This document shows positions 7,283 to 8,409 of a stretch of 8,409 bases of DNA, one piece after another. The stretch comes from Mesorhizobium sp. GTDB lineage: Bacteria; Pseudomonadota; Alphaproteobacteria; Rhizobiales; Rhizobiaceae. Within the stretch, counting starts at the first letter, position 1; each line of letters starts with the position of its first letter. The position numbers were made by a program, and so were the translations under genes. The stretch is from assembly GCA_019509685.1 (NCBI GenBank), contig JAEKLU010000151.1:1-8409 (forward strand). Reading direction: 5' to 3'. Below the pieces are notes generated by a model. That model ran no database searches and was not told the DNA's origin. It worked only from the letters and a program-made list of their open reading frames with translations.

Positions 7283-8409
7283 ATGGCTACCGAAATCCGC
7301 GTCCCCACTCTGGGCGAATCCGTCACCGAAGCGACCGTCGGCAAGTGGTTCAAGAAGGTCGGCGACGCGATCGCCGCCGACGAGCCGCTGGTCGAGCTCG
7401 AAACCGACAAGGTGACGGTCGAGGTGCCGGCGCAGGGCGCCGGGACGCTGGCCGAGATCGCCGTCAAGGAAGGCGAGACGGTGGCCGTCGGCGCGCTGCT
7501 CGGCTCGATTTCGGCGGGTGGGGCAAACGCGGCTCCGGCAACCAAGCCGCAAGCCGTCGCGCAGGCATCCAGCCCGGACGCCGCGCACACCACCAAGCAG
7601 GCCGCAGCTGAAACCGCCAAGATCGCCGGCGATGCCGGCCCGATCGAGCCGCGCACCATGCCGCCGGCGCCGGCGGCAGCCAAGCTGATTGCCGAAAACA
7701 ATCTTGCGGTCGACCAGGTTTCCGGCACGGGCAAGCGCGGCCAGGTGCTTAAGGGCGACGTGCTCGACGCCATCGCCAGGGGTGCGCCGTCGCAGCCAGC
7801 CGAGACACCGAAGGCAGCTCCGGCGCCTGTCGTGGCTCGCGCGCAGTCGTCCGGTGACGACGCATCGCGCGAAGAGCGCGTGCGCATGACCAAGCTGCGC
7901 CAGACGATTGCGCGCCGGCTGAAGGAAGCGCAGTCGACCGCCGCCATGCTCACCACCTTCAACGAGGTGGACATGAGCGCGGTGATGGCGCTGCGGTCCA
8001 AGTACAAGGACGTGTTCGAGAAGAAGCATGGTGTGAAGCTCGGCTTCATGGGCTTCTTCACCAAGGCCGTAACGCACGCACTGAAGGAAATCCCCTCGGT
8101 CAACGCCGAGATTGACGCCACCGACATCATCTTCAAGAACTATGCCCATATCGGCGTCGCCGTCGGCACCGAAAAGGGCCTGGTGGTTCCGGTGGTGCGC
8201 GATGCCGACCAGATGTCGATCGCCGAGATCGAGAAGGAGATCGGCCGTCTAGGCATTGCCGCGCGCGACGGCAAGCTGTCGGTCGCGGACATGCAAGGCG
8301 GCACGTTCACCATTTCCAACGGCGGCGTCTACGGCTCGCTGATGTCGACGCCGATCCTCAACGCGCCGCAGTCCGGCATTCTCGGCATGCACAAGATCCA
8401 GGACCGGCC
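7283..8409 (+). CDS. sucB: 2-oxoglutarate dehydrogenase E2 (dihydrolipoyl succinyltransferase), 3' end outside window
   Basis: E2 core of the 2-oxoglutarate dehydrogenase complex. It accepts the succinyl group from SucA on its lipoyl arm and transfers it to CoA. The frame is open from ATG 7283 to the window edge, giving 375 full codons. The N-terminal lipoyl domain spans about residues 2-77, starting [17 protein letters not shown], with the lipoylated lysine K43 in [12 protein letters not shown]. An Ala/Pro-rich linker follows, then the peripheral-subunit (E3/E1) binding domain at about 127-163 ([23 protein letters not shown] with D159). A second flexible linker leads to the acyltransferase domain from about 197 ([17 protein letters not shown]), with [14 protein letters not shown] and [12 protein letters not shown]. 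The catalytic HXXXDG motif lies beyond the window, so only the visible part can be called intact. Confidence 0.97.
   Translation, partial: MATEIRVPTLGESVTEATVGKWFKKVGDAIAADEPLVELETDKVTVEVPAQGAGTLAEIAVKEGETVAVGALLGSISAGGANAAPATKPQAVAQASSPDAAHTTKQAAAETAKIAGDAGPIEPRTMPPAPAAAKLIAENNLAVDQVSGTGKRGQVLKGDVLDAIARGAPSQPAETPKAAPAPVVARAQSSGDDASREERVRMTKLRQTIARRLKEAQSTAAMLTTFNEVDMSAVMALRSKYKDVFEKKHGVKLGFMGFFTKAVTHALKEIPSVNAEIDATDIIFKNYAHIGVAVGTEKGLVVPVVRDADQMSIAEIEKEIGRLGIAARDGKLSVADMQGGTFTISNGGVYGSLMSTPILNAPQSGILGMHKIQDR
7659..7678 (+). repeat. Perfect 20-bp palindrome inside sucB
   Basis: Bases 7659-7678 are identical to their own reverse complement. Apart from the outer T/A pair they are all G and C. 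They encode the Pro/Ala run at the edge of the E3-binding domain, so the symmetry may simply follow from GCC/CCG/GCG codon choice in a low-complexity linker. Confidence 0.8.

Noticed and set aside
7141..8149. Two overlapping - strand frames opposite sucB
   Set aside because: They are antisense to the lipoyl, E3-binding and catalytic parts of sucB, which are unambiguous.

Overview
The window looks like chromosomal DNA from a GC-rich alphaproteobacterium of the Rhizobiales, most like Mesorhizobium or a close relative. This rests on protein resemblance: Mdh tail, SucC, SucD, a 995-residue SucA and SucB all read like rhizobial proteins. It also rests on gene order, a variant of the mdh-sucCDAB operon known from rhizobia. 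All genes are on the + strand. The genus is an inference and was not tested by a search.

Layout: the 3' end of mdh (2-310) ends in three tandem 16-bp copies that each contain a TAA. sucC (364-1557) follows. sucC and sucD are not adjacent. About 1.6 kb lies between them: a small single-domain cupin (1562-1933) and a DUF1579-like protein (1937-2431), both packed almost end to end behind sucC, then an AT-rich promoter/operator-like region (about 2457-2504) and a VapBC-type toxin-antitoxin pair (2515-2820 and 2747-3163). sucD (3191-4093) follows. A 134-bp spacer then holds a long imperfect inverted repeat made of 7-nt units and a small hairpin between the likely Shine-Dalgarno and the sucA start. 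sucA (4228-7215) and the first 375 codons of sucB (7283 to the window edge) complete the window.

Function: SucA (E1) and SucB (E2) are components of the 2-oxoglutarate dehydrogenase complex, which makes succinyl-CoA. SucC and SucD form succinyl-CoA synthetase, which turns it into succinate with formation of a nucleoside triphosphate. Mdh oxidises malate to oxaloacetate. The window is therefore one TCA-cycle transcription unit, with accessory genes separating the two subunits of one enzyme.

No clearly new system is visible. The points most worth a second look are the split sucC/sucD pair with a toxin-antitoxin module inside it, the inverted repeat and hairpin-spaced ribosome binding site before sucA, the three-frame stop repeat after mdh, the 74-nt out-of-frame overlap of antitoxin and toxin, and a 27-codon leader ORF with a strong Shine-Dalgarno that ends on the antitoxin start. 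There is no gene-free stretch over 300 bases. No tRNA, rRNA, CRISPR array or insertion sequence was seen.
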